A stretch of DNA of 64,000 nt, from the NCBI GenBank assembly GCA_013398295.1, contig VZSF01002931.1, positions 184,423-248,422 on the forward strand, written 5' to 3'. The DNA is from Chionis minor (Eukaryota; Chordata; Aves; Charadriiformes; Chionididae). The translations under genes and the position numbers were made by a program. Position 1 is the stretch's first letter; the number at the start of each line of letters is the position of its first letter. Shown in pieces: positions 25,313-38,800 of this stretch. Below the pieces are notes generated by a model. It searched no databases, had not been told where the DNA came from, and saw only the letters and a program-made list of their open reading frames with translations.

Positions 25313-26528
25313 CAGCCACATGCACACAATGTTATAGTGGGCTGATGCCAACCATAAATCACCTTGCGCTATCTCCCCACTCTCAGACGAGTGCTGTAAT
25401 CAGCTGAAATTCTAATGATGAGATCACAAAACTTTTTGAGCCCAAATTGGCTTAGGGCACTTTGGTTAAACCCGCTGCTGGCCCCATCTTTAACGCTTAG
25501 AAATGGAGTATGGATCAATCTGTGTTTTATTTAAAAAACATGACCACAAATTGTCCATCACCAAACTCTGAAGGGAGATGCTGGGTCACAGCTAGTAAGG
25601 AGAAAATGAGGGGGGAAACAATCCAAACACCTCACAGCTCAAGTATCTTTCTGTATGCTTCTTATTCAGATAATTAATCAATTTAACTCCTCAAGGCTGA
25701 GGTGTACTCTGCAGGGAATATATTCTGTTTATAAGGTTTAGAAACCTTTATTGGATGATCTGCAAGGGTCAGGTGTAGATGGCTGGGTGAAGACAATGCA
25801 CAAATACACCTCTTCTGAGCTGCTCCCTCCTTCCCCAAGTTCTTAGTTTTCCTATAGGAATCTCTAGATGGCATGGATGCAAGGAAAGATGAGAAATATG
25901 CACAAGGACTTAGGAGCCAGCATGGCCAGGAAGTCTCCAGGAGGGAATGGTGGCAGGCAGATCTCTCCTGAGTGTGCCGGGAGCCAGGCAGAGTTGCCCA
26001 GAGGAGGGTGCACAGCCAAACTCGTCCCAGTGAGCATTATCTCTGCAATGGAGGGATGAAAGGCTGGAAAGGGGTATTATGTACCAGGAGAGGGAAATTC
26101 TTTGGAAATGTGGTGTGTGATTTTTATTGCCGGTGGTGGGGCCAGCACTCAGCCTTCAGCAGCATCACCGTGCTCTGCACCCTCCCTTGCAAGGCCCCAA
26201 AATCTCATCTCGAAGCGGAGAAATCCCTTTTCTCTTCCTCCCCGTCCTCTTCAATCCGTTGATCTGTTTGGAGCTGGGAGGGGAACAGCTTTCCCTCTGC
26301 CACTGGGGGTCTGGCAAGAGGAAAGTAGCCCCTCCTGGACAGATTGTGGAGGAAAAGGACAGGGAGTAGAATGAGAAAAATGTTATTAAAGGCTCTGCAA
26401 GAGCAGTGTGTGGTGGTCCAGAGACAGCCCATGGGAGCTGCGTTTCTTGATCCTGGCTACAAGGGACATGGGTGCCACGTTTGGGGCTGAGGGTTCCCTC
26501 CAGCACCTGCTTGCAGGGACCGGAGCAA

Positions 26529-26568
26529 TCCCCTTTTTTTTCTCCCCCCCCCCCCCTTTTTTTTTTTT
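26529..26568. repeat. 40-base polypyrimidine tract with a C13 run
   Basis: Uninterrupted C/T over about 40 bases, including C13 at about 26544-26556 and flanking T runs. Such tracts can adopt triplex structures and are error-prone in sequencing. Confidence 0.9.
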
Positions 26569-27465
26569 AATTCTTTTTGAGACAAATCCCTTATGCTGAT
26601 AGGGAGAGATCACCATCCTAGAGCTCCTGGGGCTGTGCACACTCCAACCAGCACCATTGCATGATACCCTTCTGGATGCAGATACTCCCTGGGAATTTGC
26701 ACAGCCAGAGACATCCCTTCTGTGTCCCCAGAGGAGAACACGACCCTCAGGCAGGTGATTTTCATTAGTGGGAACATGTGGGGACAGCTGCGTGTTTCGT
26801 CCATGTATCGCATTGCCCTCCAGCGTTAGCAGACAGGAATATTTTGTTCTGTCTGAAGCTTCTCCCACTCACCAGTCCTGAGTGTTTTCTCTTCCTAACA
26901 AGATGTGAAGGCAGGCAGGCGCTTTGCTGGTGCATGGAACTATTTTTGGCTGCAGAACAACTGACTGTTGCTCCTTCTAATTGCATAAGCATTTGTATAA
27001 TTCATTTGCGCTGGATTTCATCATTGGGAGCCCAGGCATAGGGAATAGAAAAGGACTCCTGCATTTCCTCTCCATCTTTTCTTTTCTCTCCAGTGACTGT
27101 TCTGCAGGTTATGGGTTTAGTGCCAGGTCAAATCCCCTCCGTCAGCAGGAAACACTCTGTTTTATCCCTTCTCCGGTTTCTTGAGGAGTTCAGGACGAAC
27201 CCAGGAGGATCTGAGAAAGTATTTCCTCCTGCAGATTGCAAAGCACATGCCTGGGAGCGTTGAATTGGTAGCTAAAAGCCAAACAGCCGGAAAGACTCCC
27301 AAGGAAGGGCTTATAAGATGACACGGGTGGGTTAGGCGCTGGGAATGACTCACACATCCGAAGCTTTGGGATCTCCAAACCCTTTGCAAACAACAGTGAA
27401 AAACAAACCTGTAGCTACCCCTCCGTCCTCAGTGACACATGAACTGGGGATACACGGGACCCATT

Positions 27466-27820
27466 GATGCAGAGAAAGGGAGACCTTATTGTGGTCTTTC
27501 AATACTTAAAGGGGGCTTATTAGAAAGACTGGGACAGGCTTTTTAGTAGGGCCTGTAACAATAGAAAAAGGGTAATGGTTTTAAACTGAAAAAGGAGAGA
27601 TTCAGACTAGATATAAGGAAGAAATTTTTTATGAGGGTGGTGAAATACTGGAACAGGTTGCCCAGAGAGGCTGTAGATTCCCCATCCCTGGAAACATTCA
27701 AGGTCAGGTAGGATGGGACTCTGAGAGACCTGACCTAATTGAAGATGTCTCTGCTCATTGCAGGAGGATTGGACTAGATAACTTTTAAAGGTCCCTTCCA
27801 ATCCAAGCTATTCTATGATG
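27466..27820 (+). mobile_element. CR1 LINE fragment with intact 3' end
   Basis: Plus-strand end of CR1 ORF2 plus 3' UTR: 'tgtggtctttcaatacttaa', 'agactagatataaggaagaa', 'gaacaggttgcccagagagg', 'ccccatccctggaaacattc' and 'aaggtcccttccaatccaag', ending in attctatg at 27810-27817. The ORF2 remnant is out of frame and non-functional. Its 3' end lies about 80 bases from the 3' end of an opposite-strand CR1. Confidence 0.92.
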
Positions 27821-27901
27821 ACCGTTAGGGAGGCTTTCAAGGAGGAAAATGTAAATCTGCCCCTGGGAAACATGAGAAATATGAATGCTCTTCACAAGCT
27901 G

Positions 27902-28045
27902 GAATCAGAATAGTTTAAGTTGGAACGGACCTTAAAGACCATCTGATTCCAACCCCCCTGCAATGGGCAGGGACACCTCCCACTAGACCTGGTTGCTCAA
28001 AGCCCCATCCAACCTGGCCTTGAACACTTCCAGTGATGGGGCCCC
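27902..28045 (-). mobile_element. CR1 3' end fragment
   Basis: Minus-strand CR1 3' UTR: 'gtttaagttggaacggacct', 'taaagaccatctgattccaa', 'cccactagacctggttgctc' and 'aaagccccatccaacctggc'. It starts at a decayed tail (gaatcagaat) and breaks off after about 145 bases. Confidence 0.92.
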
Positions 28046-31000
28046 CATGTCTCATGATGACCATCTCCTGTGAGTGGTGGTGCCTGGGAGGGCTCTGGTC
28101 TCTGAAAGAGCATCCCTTTGCTCCCAGCCAGGCTATTTCCACTCCTCTCCATTGAAACTGGTCAACAGCTTGCAAAGTTAAAGACAGAGGAGAGGGGTAA
28201 GCAGGAGGAGAGCAGCAGGCACAGAAACAGCCCTCATTTCATTAGGAACCCAATAAAAAAAAAAAAATAATAAAGAAGCCTCTGCAAACACACAGTGCTC
28301 CCAGTCCTGCTCTTAGCACCCAGCCTGCTTCCCCGTTGCTCCGCCTGCTGGAGGCAGCCTCTTCCAGCATCATGGAGAAGCCACAGACGCACATGGGCTG
28401 GAGGCACACCTGGACATAAAACGAGCACCACAGCCGCTGCTGCTGGGATATTTTTGGTTGTGTGAAGCAGAGACCATCTCAACAGTGCTTGAGCAGGGTG
28501 AGGTGTTTTGCTTAATTAGTGAGGGGGTTCTGCTGCTTTTCCTTTATCACCTGCACTCAGAACGCAGGTGCAGCAAAGATGAGGTTAACAAAAGACCAGA
28601 GTTAACACCTCCAAAGTGATGGGAAGGCCTAAATCAACCTGCAACAGACTAAAATTAAACTGAAATAGGCTTTGAGACTGAACTGAGACAAAAATCCATG
28701 CAAGCTCTGCTTGCTTCATGCCGAAAGAGCTGTGTTAGTTCGAAGTGTTTGCCTTGTTTTAAAAGATGAAAGTTTTCCAAATCCCAGAGCATTACATTCT
28801 TAGGCATCTGAGGCAAATAATTGCTGTGGAAGAGGAGACTCGCTAGCTTCATGAAGGGGAAAAAATCTACCTGCCTCTCCTCCCAGGTGCCTCCTTCCAG
28901 CAATGCACTGCTTTATGCTGGGGAGACCCAAACATCCTTAAAACCCTTTCACCAAACACACTAAACAGTGGCTTAATTACACCTGGGTCTTGGTCATTTG
29001 GGTCCCTGTTTTCTCACACTTGAAACCTTAATGGTCTATTTTTATTTACATATTTATTTTTTAAATGCACACACTGTTGCTGGAAACAGCCTCCCAAGTT
29101 TGTAACTAGCTTCCTGGAGAATAAGGCCACATTCACAGACTGAAAGTAGATTTATTAATTCCCTGCTCCACACTTGGAGCCTGACAGGTCCCCTCCAAAC
29201 CGTGCCAGGCATCAGGAAAACGCCAGCTCTGTAAATACCTGGGAAGTGCTGTAGCACTTGGTGCGGGCTTGCAGGGAATGACATCTTTAACCCTCTTTTT
29301 GCCACGTCTGGACTGGTTCCATCCACCTGCTGGGAGATCTTGACTCATTTAGAAGCTGCAGTGCTTTGAGCCGTGGCCTTTTGTCCTCTTTGTTGTGATG
29401 CTGATGGTTTCCCCTTGGTGTTCACTGAGGTCAGACAGAGCCCAGAGGAATTGGCTGTGCATTTCTATGGTGTTCTACACAACACTTTGTCTTCTTTTCA
29501 GCTGAAAATATTGCTCTCTTCCAACTGTTTCTGCCTGCTGCTGAAGACAAGCAGATGGAAAGGTGTCTCCATGCACAGCGTTTCACCCTTCTCTGCTCCC
29601 TGGATTCATAGATCTTGCCAGACAGCAGGCTCTTCATGCTGGAAACAGCTACAGGTTCAAGAAAACAAGCCTGTGTTCTGATCGTGCACTCATGTTTGCT
29701 GTCTCTAATGTTTACCAGGGATCCTACCCTGGTCTAGAAGTCAACCTGGAGCTCATCTGGCTAAAAATGCCACCAGAGGCACATCTACCACTGTATTTCC
29801 CATTCAGTTGGAAGGGAAACTCTCCCTGAGGTATGTTTACATCTATATCAGCCTACTGTGGTCCCCCCAGAGGACCTTTGCTCAGTGATGCCATGCAGCT
29901 AGCATATGTGACAAGGTGTCTGTCACCCTACGGTTGTGACTTCACTGACTGGTGTCTTGTAACATGAACATTAACTCAGCCTGGGCACCAGAGTCTTTTG
30001 GTTCTTGTGTGGTGCCTTTTCAAAGCCACAGTTCCCACCTTCCCAGCACGGTCATGTAGCTCCACCCAAATGAGAAGCACTGGGACCTCCTTTGTCCCTC
30101 CAGACTCCTGGCTTTTGGTGTTGAGGAATAACCCAAGTCTCTGTCCTGAGCAGAGTGTGGTGATGGAAGAGGAGAGTGGAGCTTGGATGAGGAGGGCCCA
30201 GACCATCTCTGGTGGGGCGGAGGAAAAAGGACATTTTTTCCCATTCATTGCAGTGTTAGCCTGGGCGTGGCTTTCTGCGCATCTCCACAGCAGAACTCAT
30301 CATCTCCTTTAGGGTTATAGCTCTGAGCATGGCTGGAAGAGAAAAGATGGCTCAGAGAGGGCACACAAGAGATGGTCTCAGGCCATTCTACACCTGGCTG
30401 TGTTTAAATGGCCCTCCTCTCTGGCACATGAACGGGTTCACATATTGCCCCCTGATTTCTCTCCTCATTCAGGGTGTTATGACTTGCAGTCAAGTGCCAG
30501 GGCTACTATTTCGGAGGATTTTTAACACCTTGCCTGCTTTGGGTCATGCACAAGCTCATCACTTCCTTCCCGTCCCTCCTCCAGCCACTCACAGCAGCTC
30601 ATAGATCTTGCTTCCCATTCACTTGAAGGCCCAATTTCACCTCCCCATGTGCTGGGGTGGTCTGTTGGCGTACCTGTCTCACACCCCTTCAGCCTGGTTG
30701 TTTGGCCAGCCAAGTGCATCCATCCATCTTGTGGCAGTGTCTGCAGCACTGAGTCTCCAAAAACAGGCCAAGGAGAGGGATCATGAATGAAAAGGCAAGC
30801 ATCCCTGGAATTGCTACCGAAGAGTTCACAGCCAGCCCATGAAGTCCTGGGGAGGGCAGGACAGGGATCTAATCATCTTTCGATCTGACAGCGGTGGGTT
30901 GGAGATCTGCATCCTTTCTGGTCCAGCCGGGACCACTTGCTGGGAGTGACACCCTGCTGCAGATGTACAGCTGCCAGGGCTGAGCCACAGTTCACCCGTG

Positions 31001-31920
31001 TTAGCACCCAAGCACAGCACCAATGGCTAAATGATCTGTTTGAGCAAAGAGCTGCTGTTTCATCTGCTGGAGCTAATGGGGAATAAAGGGCTAAGAAAGG
31101 ACTCATGGGAATGGTCTTGGCAGCAAATCTGGGGGGGATGCTGACCTCCAAGAGCAGGAGGTGCTGCTGGCAGACGCTGTGTACCCCTGTTGTTGTCTTC
31201 CCTCTCCACCTGCAGAGTCCCTGCTCTGTTCTGTGGAGGGCAGTGGGGACAGCAAGGAGGATGTGTCATCCCCTTGTCCAGAGGGGATGGAGGGCACCTC
31301 TGGGAATGTCTCTTTTGCTGGCATCTGTATCACCAACTTAGCCCTGCCTCCACCCATCTCATGTCTTGCAGCTCATCCCATAGCTCCCCACCTTCTTTTT
31401 CTTATCTGCTATGAGTTAGACCTTTCTGGAATGGGTCTTAAGGAAACTCGCCTCCCAGCTCAGGCTAGTCCTTGCGCCATTGTGGAAGGAAGGAAGAGCA
31501 GATGCTCAGATAGAGCAAAAGCCAAGAAGAGGGAATTGCAGAGATTATTGCTGCCTGTTTTCCCATGCTTGCTGCCTGGATGCAGGGGTTAAGTCCCATC
31601 CCTTTGTCAGTTTGCTCCATTGGCATTGGTACAGCTGATGAGCAGAGGGATGCTCCCCCAGAATATGACTCCCAAGGAGCGAATAAAGCATCATGCTGTC
31701 AGGATGCTTTTCACAGGAAGACAACAGAAGGCTGTCCTTTTGTGAAAAGTCAGGTTTGCCTGTTCAGTGGTGGTAGGGGGATGTTGAGGCATAGCAGATG
31801 TTGAACTCAGCTTAGCTGGGGGGGCTAAAACCAGGGCTGAATTTTCAGATGACCCAATGGGAAGTGGATATAAACAGGCTGTCCTGGAATCTGAAGAAGG
31901 CGTAGACAAACCTATAGGCT

Positions 31921-31955
31921 TATACAGGAAATTCCTGTATACAGGAAAATACAGG
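31921..31955. repeat. Overlapping palindromes with a 'tacaggaa' repeat
   Basis: tatacaggaa (31921-31930) and ttcctgtata (31932-31941) are perfect reverse complements one base apart. ttcctgtatacaggaa (31932-31947) is itself a perfect 16-base palindrome. A further tacaggaa follows, giving three direct and one inverted copy of the motif in about 35 bases. Confidence 0.85.
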
Positions 31956-33189
31956 AAATCCCGGAGCAAAGACAATAAAACTCATGGGAGTAGCAAGCAA
32001 GGAGGAGAAATGAGCAGCCACTTTCTCCCTAGGCAGCAGGATTATGCTCAATTTTTCTTTTATTTGCAGTCTTGTGAGAGCAACATGATATTTCAAGGTC
32101 ATTCAGGGGAACTTATGAGGAAGATGAGAAAACCCTGGAAAACACAAGAACTGTTCTGCCGTGTTTATTATGCTTTGCCCTTGCTCCAGTGAGTCCCATG
32201 TATATTGGGGACACCCATGTTGGTAGATGTGATGGGCGCCTCAAATTGAGTGAAAGGCAATGCAACAATGCAAATTGAATTGATGCACTTTGTGCCCACA
32301 AGGACTTCTGAAACCAGTGACAACTCTGTAGGGGAAAAGGAAGGCAAAGACGCAGCTGCTGATGCAGACGAGCTCAGTGAAGATGTCACTTTGATCTGTA
32401 TCAGTGCTCGGCAAAGTTACAAACATTTGGTGGCATGAGAGAGCAGAGATGGAACATAGGGTGGGGACTGTGGTGTCCTCTATGCACTAAGGGGAACCTT
32501 CACCTGGAGTGATGCCTCTGCCCATGGAAATGGGATTTGCAGGCCCTATATAGGAGCGGAAAGAGCTTGTTTCTGGGTGGGAGAGGCATCACAGGAAAGG
32601 ATACTGGAGACAGGGTTTTACTGAGAAATGGGAGAGTGAAAAGATCTGGCTGATTTGGTGCAGATGTTTGGGTAATGACTGGGTTCCTGGAAGGTATATC
32701 TTACAGGAACACCCCTTTAATGTACAGTCATACTGATCCTTGGCTTTTTTAAGGATGAAGAGAGAGCCTGTTGACTTTGGAGGCCTGTTGACTACACATA
32801 AGGCAAAGAGCTTTGCTGGTCCACATCCGTGGGCAGTTCTGCGAAAAGTGGCGGCCTCTGCTAACTGTGGCCCATCTCATCCCACTGTAGGTCCTGCTAG
32901 GGATTTGAATACTTTCCATGTCCTGTCCACAAGTGTGGAGACATGCAGACCTCTTCAGCAGCCAGGCAGCATGGACTCTGAAAACACAGGCAGGGTGTCA
33001 ACAGGAGATGGTAGTCATTCAGTTGTCTGTTTGATCTCCCTGTAGGAGAATGAGCAAATATGTGGAAATCCTTGGTGATGGATGGCAGAGTCAGGACAGC
33101 AAAATAAAAGAGATGTCCAAAGACACTCTAACAAGCTTTCTAGTTCTGAGCTGGGGGACAGTCAGTAATAATCCATCCAGGCAGGTTCT

Positions 33190-33305
33190 GATCCAGTTGT
33201 CTTATTAATAATACCTTTGCTAATTAACTGTGGTTCATTTTCCTGCCTCATCTGTGGACAGATCTAACAGTGCATTAGTAAACTCTCTGGCTTAATTAAT
33301 CTCTT
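33190..33305. promoter_or_regulatory. Candidate AT-rich homeodomain-type motif cluster
   Basis: ttattaataa near 33202, taattaac at 33221-33228 and ttaattaat at 33292-33300 fall within about 100 bases. TAATTA cores are the classic homeodomain target, but they are also common by chance in AT-rich DNA. No adjoining gene supports a role. Confidence 0.15.
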
Positions 33306-34499
33306 CCCTGTTTAAAGAGAGCAGAGTGAGCAAGGCTTGGCTGTTTCACCAGTCTCAAGGAAAACGTGGTGAGAGCATCACCCAAGAGCACAGGAGGGAA
33401 ATTCTTCCGTGGTAAATCCCTCTTTCCATGAGGTGCAAGGGTAACAGATGGAGGTATGGTTGCATCCAAAAAAACCACAGCATGATTCATGTCCAAACAG
33501 AGCCATTATACATATTTCACACAGCAAGGATGTACCTTGCAGAGAGGACAATGTTGTATCAGGTACTGCAGCCTTTTTTTTTTTTGGGAGGCCAAGCGGT
33601 CCCAGTTGTCAGAAGAAAAGCAGTGAATCCTGCTCTGGGTCCCCTCTCCCTCCTTTCATCCCTGCTCTCCTTTCTGATGTGCTGCGAATTTCCATCTGCA
33701 GCCCGGGACAGCCTGGCCTCAGATGAACGCCAAGGAAAGACTCTTACATAAATCTCTTCATCCATAATGGATGAACATCATCAAAATTCAACGGCAGCCT
33801 CTGGAGCCTTTCCGGTACCTCGCCTACAATTTTCTCCAAGAGGCTAAAAAAGCCCCAATTTAACACTGCTCATTGATTAGAGAGAAACCTGGGACTTTAG
33901 GCTCCCTCATGCCTAGGGAATCTCCATCCTCGAAGGGTCTTTTAATGTAATCAAGTCCTTTTTAAATATGAAAATGGTGTTCTGGCTTGGGCATGCAAAA
34001 GTCCAGCTCTGGACTCGTTCAGCCCTGGAGAGGCTGGGTGGGAGATCGCAGCTGGTAAAGATGGTGTAAATAAAACCACCAGTACCAGGAGCGACTAGCA
34101 CTTTCCCTTGTGTGCCCAGCTGCTGTCTGGTCACATGGGGGTGGTTTCAGGCCTGAAATGTCCCTTTATGCTTTAGGCTGAGATTTGGGGATGGAGGAGG
34201 ACAGGAATTTCAGTGCTTCGTCTTGAATTGTTCAACTTTGAGAGCACAGTGGAAAATCTGTGATTTCTCCCATCTTCAAATCGCACTCTGCTGGTCAAGA
34301 TTTACAGGTAGAGGTAGTATCTTTTGTTAAAACAACTGTGAAAGAAATTAGACAGGCTTCTGGGTCCATGTTTAGATTTGAAATAGAAACAGCAGATCTC
34401 CAAACTGAGACCACTTAGCCTGGATTTTGGCAAGAGGTTTGCACCTCTGTGGGAGCATGTTATTGGTACCAATAGAAGAGGTATGGAGGAAAAAGGGAA

Positions 34500-34562
34500 A
34501 AGAAAAGGGTTAATAGATAAAAGAAAAAGGTTCATAGATAAAAGAAAAGGATAATAGGTGGA
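34500..34562. repeat. Purine-rich minisatellite, about 20-21 bp unit
   Basis: Imperfect tandem copies of a unit like ttaatagataaaagaaaagg (34510-34530, 34531-34550, then a partial copy) sit after a GA-rich lead-in. The opposite strand reads as a leucine/serine-rich frame, which is a compositional artefact. Confidence 0.8.
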
Positions 34563-35794
34563 AGAGAGAGTATGGTGAAGCATAAACAGCTGAGTTTGTG
34601 GCTTTTGGTATCCAGAAGTTATGAATTTTAGCTCTTGAGTTTCTGAGCTTTGGAGGTGTTTTGGCTCATTGGTCCAAGCAATGTGAGGGCCAAATATTTC
34701 CCTTTAAAACCCATCAAGGGAAGACATATCCCTGCTGGCTCTGCAAGAGGTGGAACAGAGGTCCAAGTCCATGTTGTCTTCTCTGTGCTGTATCCATATT
34801 ACATCTGGCTGTAAGATGGGACACAATGGGACATCCATGCAGCCAAAGACGATGCCTGGCCACGCACAGAGTGGCCTGTTTCTCCGTCACTCCAACGACT
34901 GGATGCATGGCTGGGGTCTGGCAGATCAGAAGAGCAAACAGGGTGAAAAACTCACCAAAGATGCTGTAGTGAGCATGCTGGTCATCTCCTGCAGGTGGAT
35001 GGATACAGCTTGCTCCATTGCGAGTGGTGAACTCGGATTGAAGTAATGGAGACAAAAAGGGTCTTCTGGGCTTCATTAGCTACTGGTCCTCAAGATTTTT
35101 CTATCCAAGGATCCCTTCTGTCTTCTTTTCACATTAAAATCCACTGGCAATGTCAGTCAAGTGCTGTATCAGCCAGTTCCACTTCCCACCGCATACAAAT
35201 AAGGTTGCACTTCTGCAGGTTCTTCATCTTTCTCTGTCTTATTTCTTGGCTATTTGGCCTGAATGACACTTATTTTTCCCTTGATCTCATGGGCCGCAAA
35301 TGTACAGCACTGCACACAACAGCATTCTTATTCTAGTTGATTTTTACAGATCCACAAACAATCCCAAGATCCTATATGGCAGTTCAGTGCCTGCTTAGAA
35401 ATGCATGATAATGATAATTTCTGTGGATTATCCCACTTTAACATCTACAGTGATTCTGTTGACATTATGTGCCAATAGGGAGGAGAACATAATTTTTAAC
35501 ATCTACAGGTATGAAAGCTTACGAGTACTCAGCCTCCAAGGAAAAACATGTTCTTGCTTCCTGTGATGCTGAAATTAGCTGATGCAATGAAATAAGCCTG
35601 TGCTACTGCTGCAGCTGTGGGGCACGCTATCTCCTATTCTAGATTAAAGTCGTCCATTTGTTGGTGTGTGTGGACCTGCTGCAGGTAGGTCTTTTGTTAA
35701 TTCATGTGCCTAATGTCAGTGCTCAGGTCAGCACTGGGAGTCGGTAAATCCTTGCAGTGGGACCCGTCTCACTTAATTTTAGCCATCCCAATGT

Positions 35795-35886
35795 TAGATG
35801 CGTCATCTTGACTTGGCAGTATTAGATTAATGGTTGGACTCGATGATTTTACGGGTCTTTTCCAACTGTAATTATTCTCTGATTCT
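35795..35886 (+). mobile_element. CR1 3' tip
   Basis: 'gacttggcagtattagatta', 'atggttggactcgatgattt' and 'gggtcttttccaactgtaat', ending in 'attctctgattct', is a CR1 3' terminus of the same subfamily type as the tail of the 5S chimera at 42.7 kb. The upstream part was not recognised. Confidence 0.8.
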
Positions 35887-38800
35887 AACTTATCCAGCTT
35901 TCCACTCTCCTTCTGTAGACAGTGGAAGGACCTTGCAGGAATCACCCACAGGTGATTCAGCCCTTGCATTTTACCTGGCCAGCATAGGATGGTATGAATT
36001 GCCCCCATCAAAGCCACCCTTCCCTGTGTACTGTGGAGGGAACCCAGGCAATGCACTGAAACTCAGCCCTTGTCCTAAATGCTGGAAGTAAGTGCGATGT
36101 TCCCATCAGCATGAACAGCCAGAGCTCAGGCTCTGGTTGCTATCAGCATCCACTGCGCTGTTTTTGACATTTTTCAGCATTTTCATCCATGATACATACA
36201 AAAACTGCTCCTTCAGGATGCAATATTACTTGTACTCCCTCTCCAGGACAGTTGACAAATAAATGCACAAGAGGGCAAAAGTCACAACAAGGAATGACGT
36301 GAGTCTAGTCTTGCCTCATCTCACTCAAAATGCAGCTGCAATTGCCAGAGTAGCAGCTTGGATTTGTGGTAGTGCAGAATCTGACCTGTTTCCTCTAGAG
36401 TCAGAGGCAATAGGAGATACTACCAAAAGAGCTGATCTGGTTGTCAGAAACATTTCATGAATTCCTATTAATTCAACCATCACTTCAGTTTGAACGAGCC
36501 CTGCAAAAGCTGAAATATTTTGACAGCTGAAACATTTTAACAATCTTGCATGAAAACGATTCAATTTTCTCATTTAAAAGTTGCATTTAATTTTTTAAAC
36601 TTACTTCAATTTTATTTTAAGATCCTTGAAGTACCCCTTTGAAAAGATGCAAAATAAAATAAAATGTTTCTTTACAGCCAAGGTGCTTTTTAAGAACGTG
36701 TTTCTCAGTATCATAAATAAACAAACATTTTTCCCCCCCCCCCAAGTGTGGTTATAGACACAGCTTTGATGAAAACATTTATACTGGAAGCTAGCATCAG
36801 ATCCTGTAGCAGAGTGTTACCCACTTTGTGTTGGTGGTTCACTGTTATCTGTAAGACATAAGAAGGTGGTCCATGAAATGATTATGAATAGTAATTTCTC
36901 CCATGTGTTCTCTCCCAGGCAGCTGGTTTGTATGTGTTACCACCCCTGCCAAGCAGAACTGGAAGGTTAAAAGCCAAATTATAGCAATAAAATTACAGTT
37001 TTTCAAACCAATTATACTGTGTTTACCTAAAAGTCCCTTTATTTCCCACTCATCCAGCCTCCCAATGAGAGAAATTCAAGCAATCTTTACACTTTTACCC
37101 AAAGAATAAGGACAAACAATTAAACCCTGAACTAAGATACCAACACATGCTGAGTTTACTATTGATAAGGGCAGAGTTGGACCTTAGGAGGTCTCAGCCA
37201 TGGATATAGCTACCCCAGTTTATGCCTGGTGTTCCTGAGGTGCACACGTGCACCTTTACAACAAAACAGACATACTACAATAAATTCACACAGCCTCTCT
37301 GATTTCTTTCCATCCATAAACTTCATTGAAGCCCTTGTACATACTTAGTTGCACTCAGTAAAAGCTTAATTTCTAATAGAAGAAAGAGATGGACACCAGA
37401 AGAGCTTGCTCACCACCCTGGCTTGGGGGCATGTGAAGAAAATTTGGCTAGAAAGACGTATGCCGTTGTTCTGCAAGACCCAAGCATTGAAAGTGGGCAT
37501 GGGCAGCCTGGAGACTAGTGCACACTGGATATTAAAAATTCAGCACACTGCGCAGAGCTTGGGGCTTTTAAAGCTATTTAGATCTCCCTGTGACCCTTTG
37601 TCTTGGTTTTCTGGGAGCGTGACGGTCCTCTGGGACCGATGGCAGCTCAGCATGCGGAGGTGAAGTTAAGCACTGAGGAGTTTGATGACTGCAGAGACAA
37701 ACTATGACTATCTTCCTGCGAGGACGGGTTTCTCATGGGACCTCTGCTAAGTTCTGCCTCCTGTGGCTACAGAAATCCTCTCCAAGGGCAAATCCTTTCT
37801 GCAGCTTTTATTATTTTCTAATAGCAGCTCCCGAGAACAAAGCTTGAGAATTAGGCTGAAGGCTGAGGTTCCAGAAAAAGAGCTTAAACAAGACAGGAGC
37901 ATGAACGTGCTGGTGGATAGTAAGGAAGAATTGCCCAGGGCTCGTTCTGAAGAAAAAAATCTGGATGAAGGATTGAGAGGAAGCTGCATTTGGCCAGGCT
38001 GGAGCTAAAATGCAGAAGCTGGTAGGATGCAAATGCAAAGATAGCAATGTCTGTAAGGTGGTAGTGCTGGAAACCTGCAAATGTGACCCTGTGGTCAGTG
38101 GTGAAGATGGTGGAGACGTGGGCACAGTCCTCTGAGTCACCACAAAGCATACATGCCACCAAGTTGAGGTGACAGAGAGACTAGGCTTGGGTAGTCAAAA
38201 AGCCTCAATAGATCTGGGCCAGAGCTTTTGCATCTCAGGTCTCCCTCTGTAGGGGATGAAATGCTTGTGCCATTGATGCTTCCCAAAAAGAACTCAAGAG
38301 ATGAATCCCAGCTGGACCACAGGTTTGAAAAGAAAGGTTTGGGCTCCTAGAAAAAAAAACAAGCAGCAAAACCCATTATGCCCAAAACCCAGTGGAAGAT
38401 GACAGTTTATTAAATGAAATCCATTGACGCGCTGGGAAAGAAAAAATAAAGCAAAAACAGTGCTCCAGGGCCTTTAAGATGTGTTTTTGCACAATAGCTG
38501 CCTTTTGAAATGTAAAAAGGAATAACCAGATTCTCACCGGGAGCATGTGTTATATTCACACGATGAGCTGTAGGATTCTCCCTTACCAGTTGTACTGAGA
38601 TGAAAGCAAAAGCAGTCACAATCTTTTATTCAGGAAGGCAGTAGTAGTTAAGATGATTAACTGTTCCTTATGAAATACTGTCCAAAGGACTGTGCTGGTT
38701 TTACATCCAACCCAGAAATGAGCTGGTAAGTTGTTTTCACAGACCTGGTGTGATAATGATGGCCAAGCCAGGGGAGGTGGAACCTGAAAGATGTGCTTCA

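Larger units (their letters stand above)
17996..27465. other. Long unique stretch, no gene recognised
   Basis: About 9.5 kb with no recognisable gene. It contains a pentamer repeat at 18121-18147, a possible MIR relic near 20.53 kb, an 8-bp hairpin at 25290-25312 and a pyrimidine tract at 26529-26568. The AT-rich interval 18225-18470 has the even, low-CpG look of conserved non-coding DNA, but this cannot be tested here. Confidence 0.5.
28046..35790. other. Unique non-coding stretch, no gene recognised
   Basis: About 7.7 kb without a recognisable gene. It holds an A-rich stretch at 28252-28270, an overlapping palindrome cluster at 31921-31947, a homeodomain-like AT cluster at 33190-33305 and a purine-rich minisatellite at 34500-34562. 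Frames in the GC-rich 30.8-31.6 kb part are open on several strands at once, which reflects composition. Confidence 0.5.

Noticed and set aside
33990..34050. CR1-like 'ggactcgttcagccctggag'
   Set aside because: Only about 20 bases resemble CR1, and the flanking blocks expected on either side are absent.
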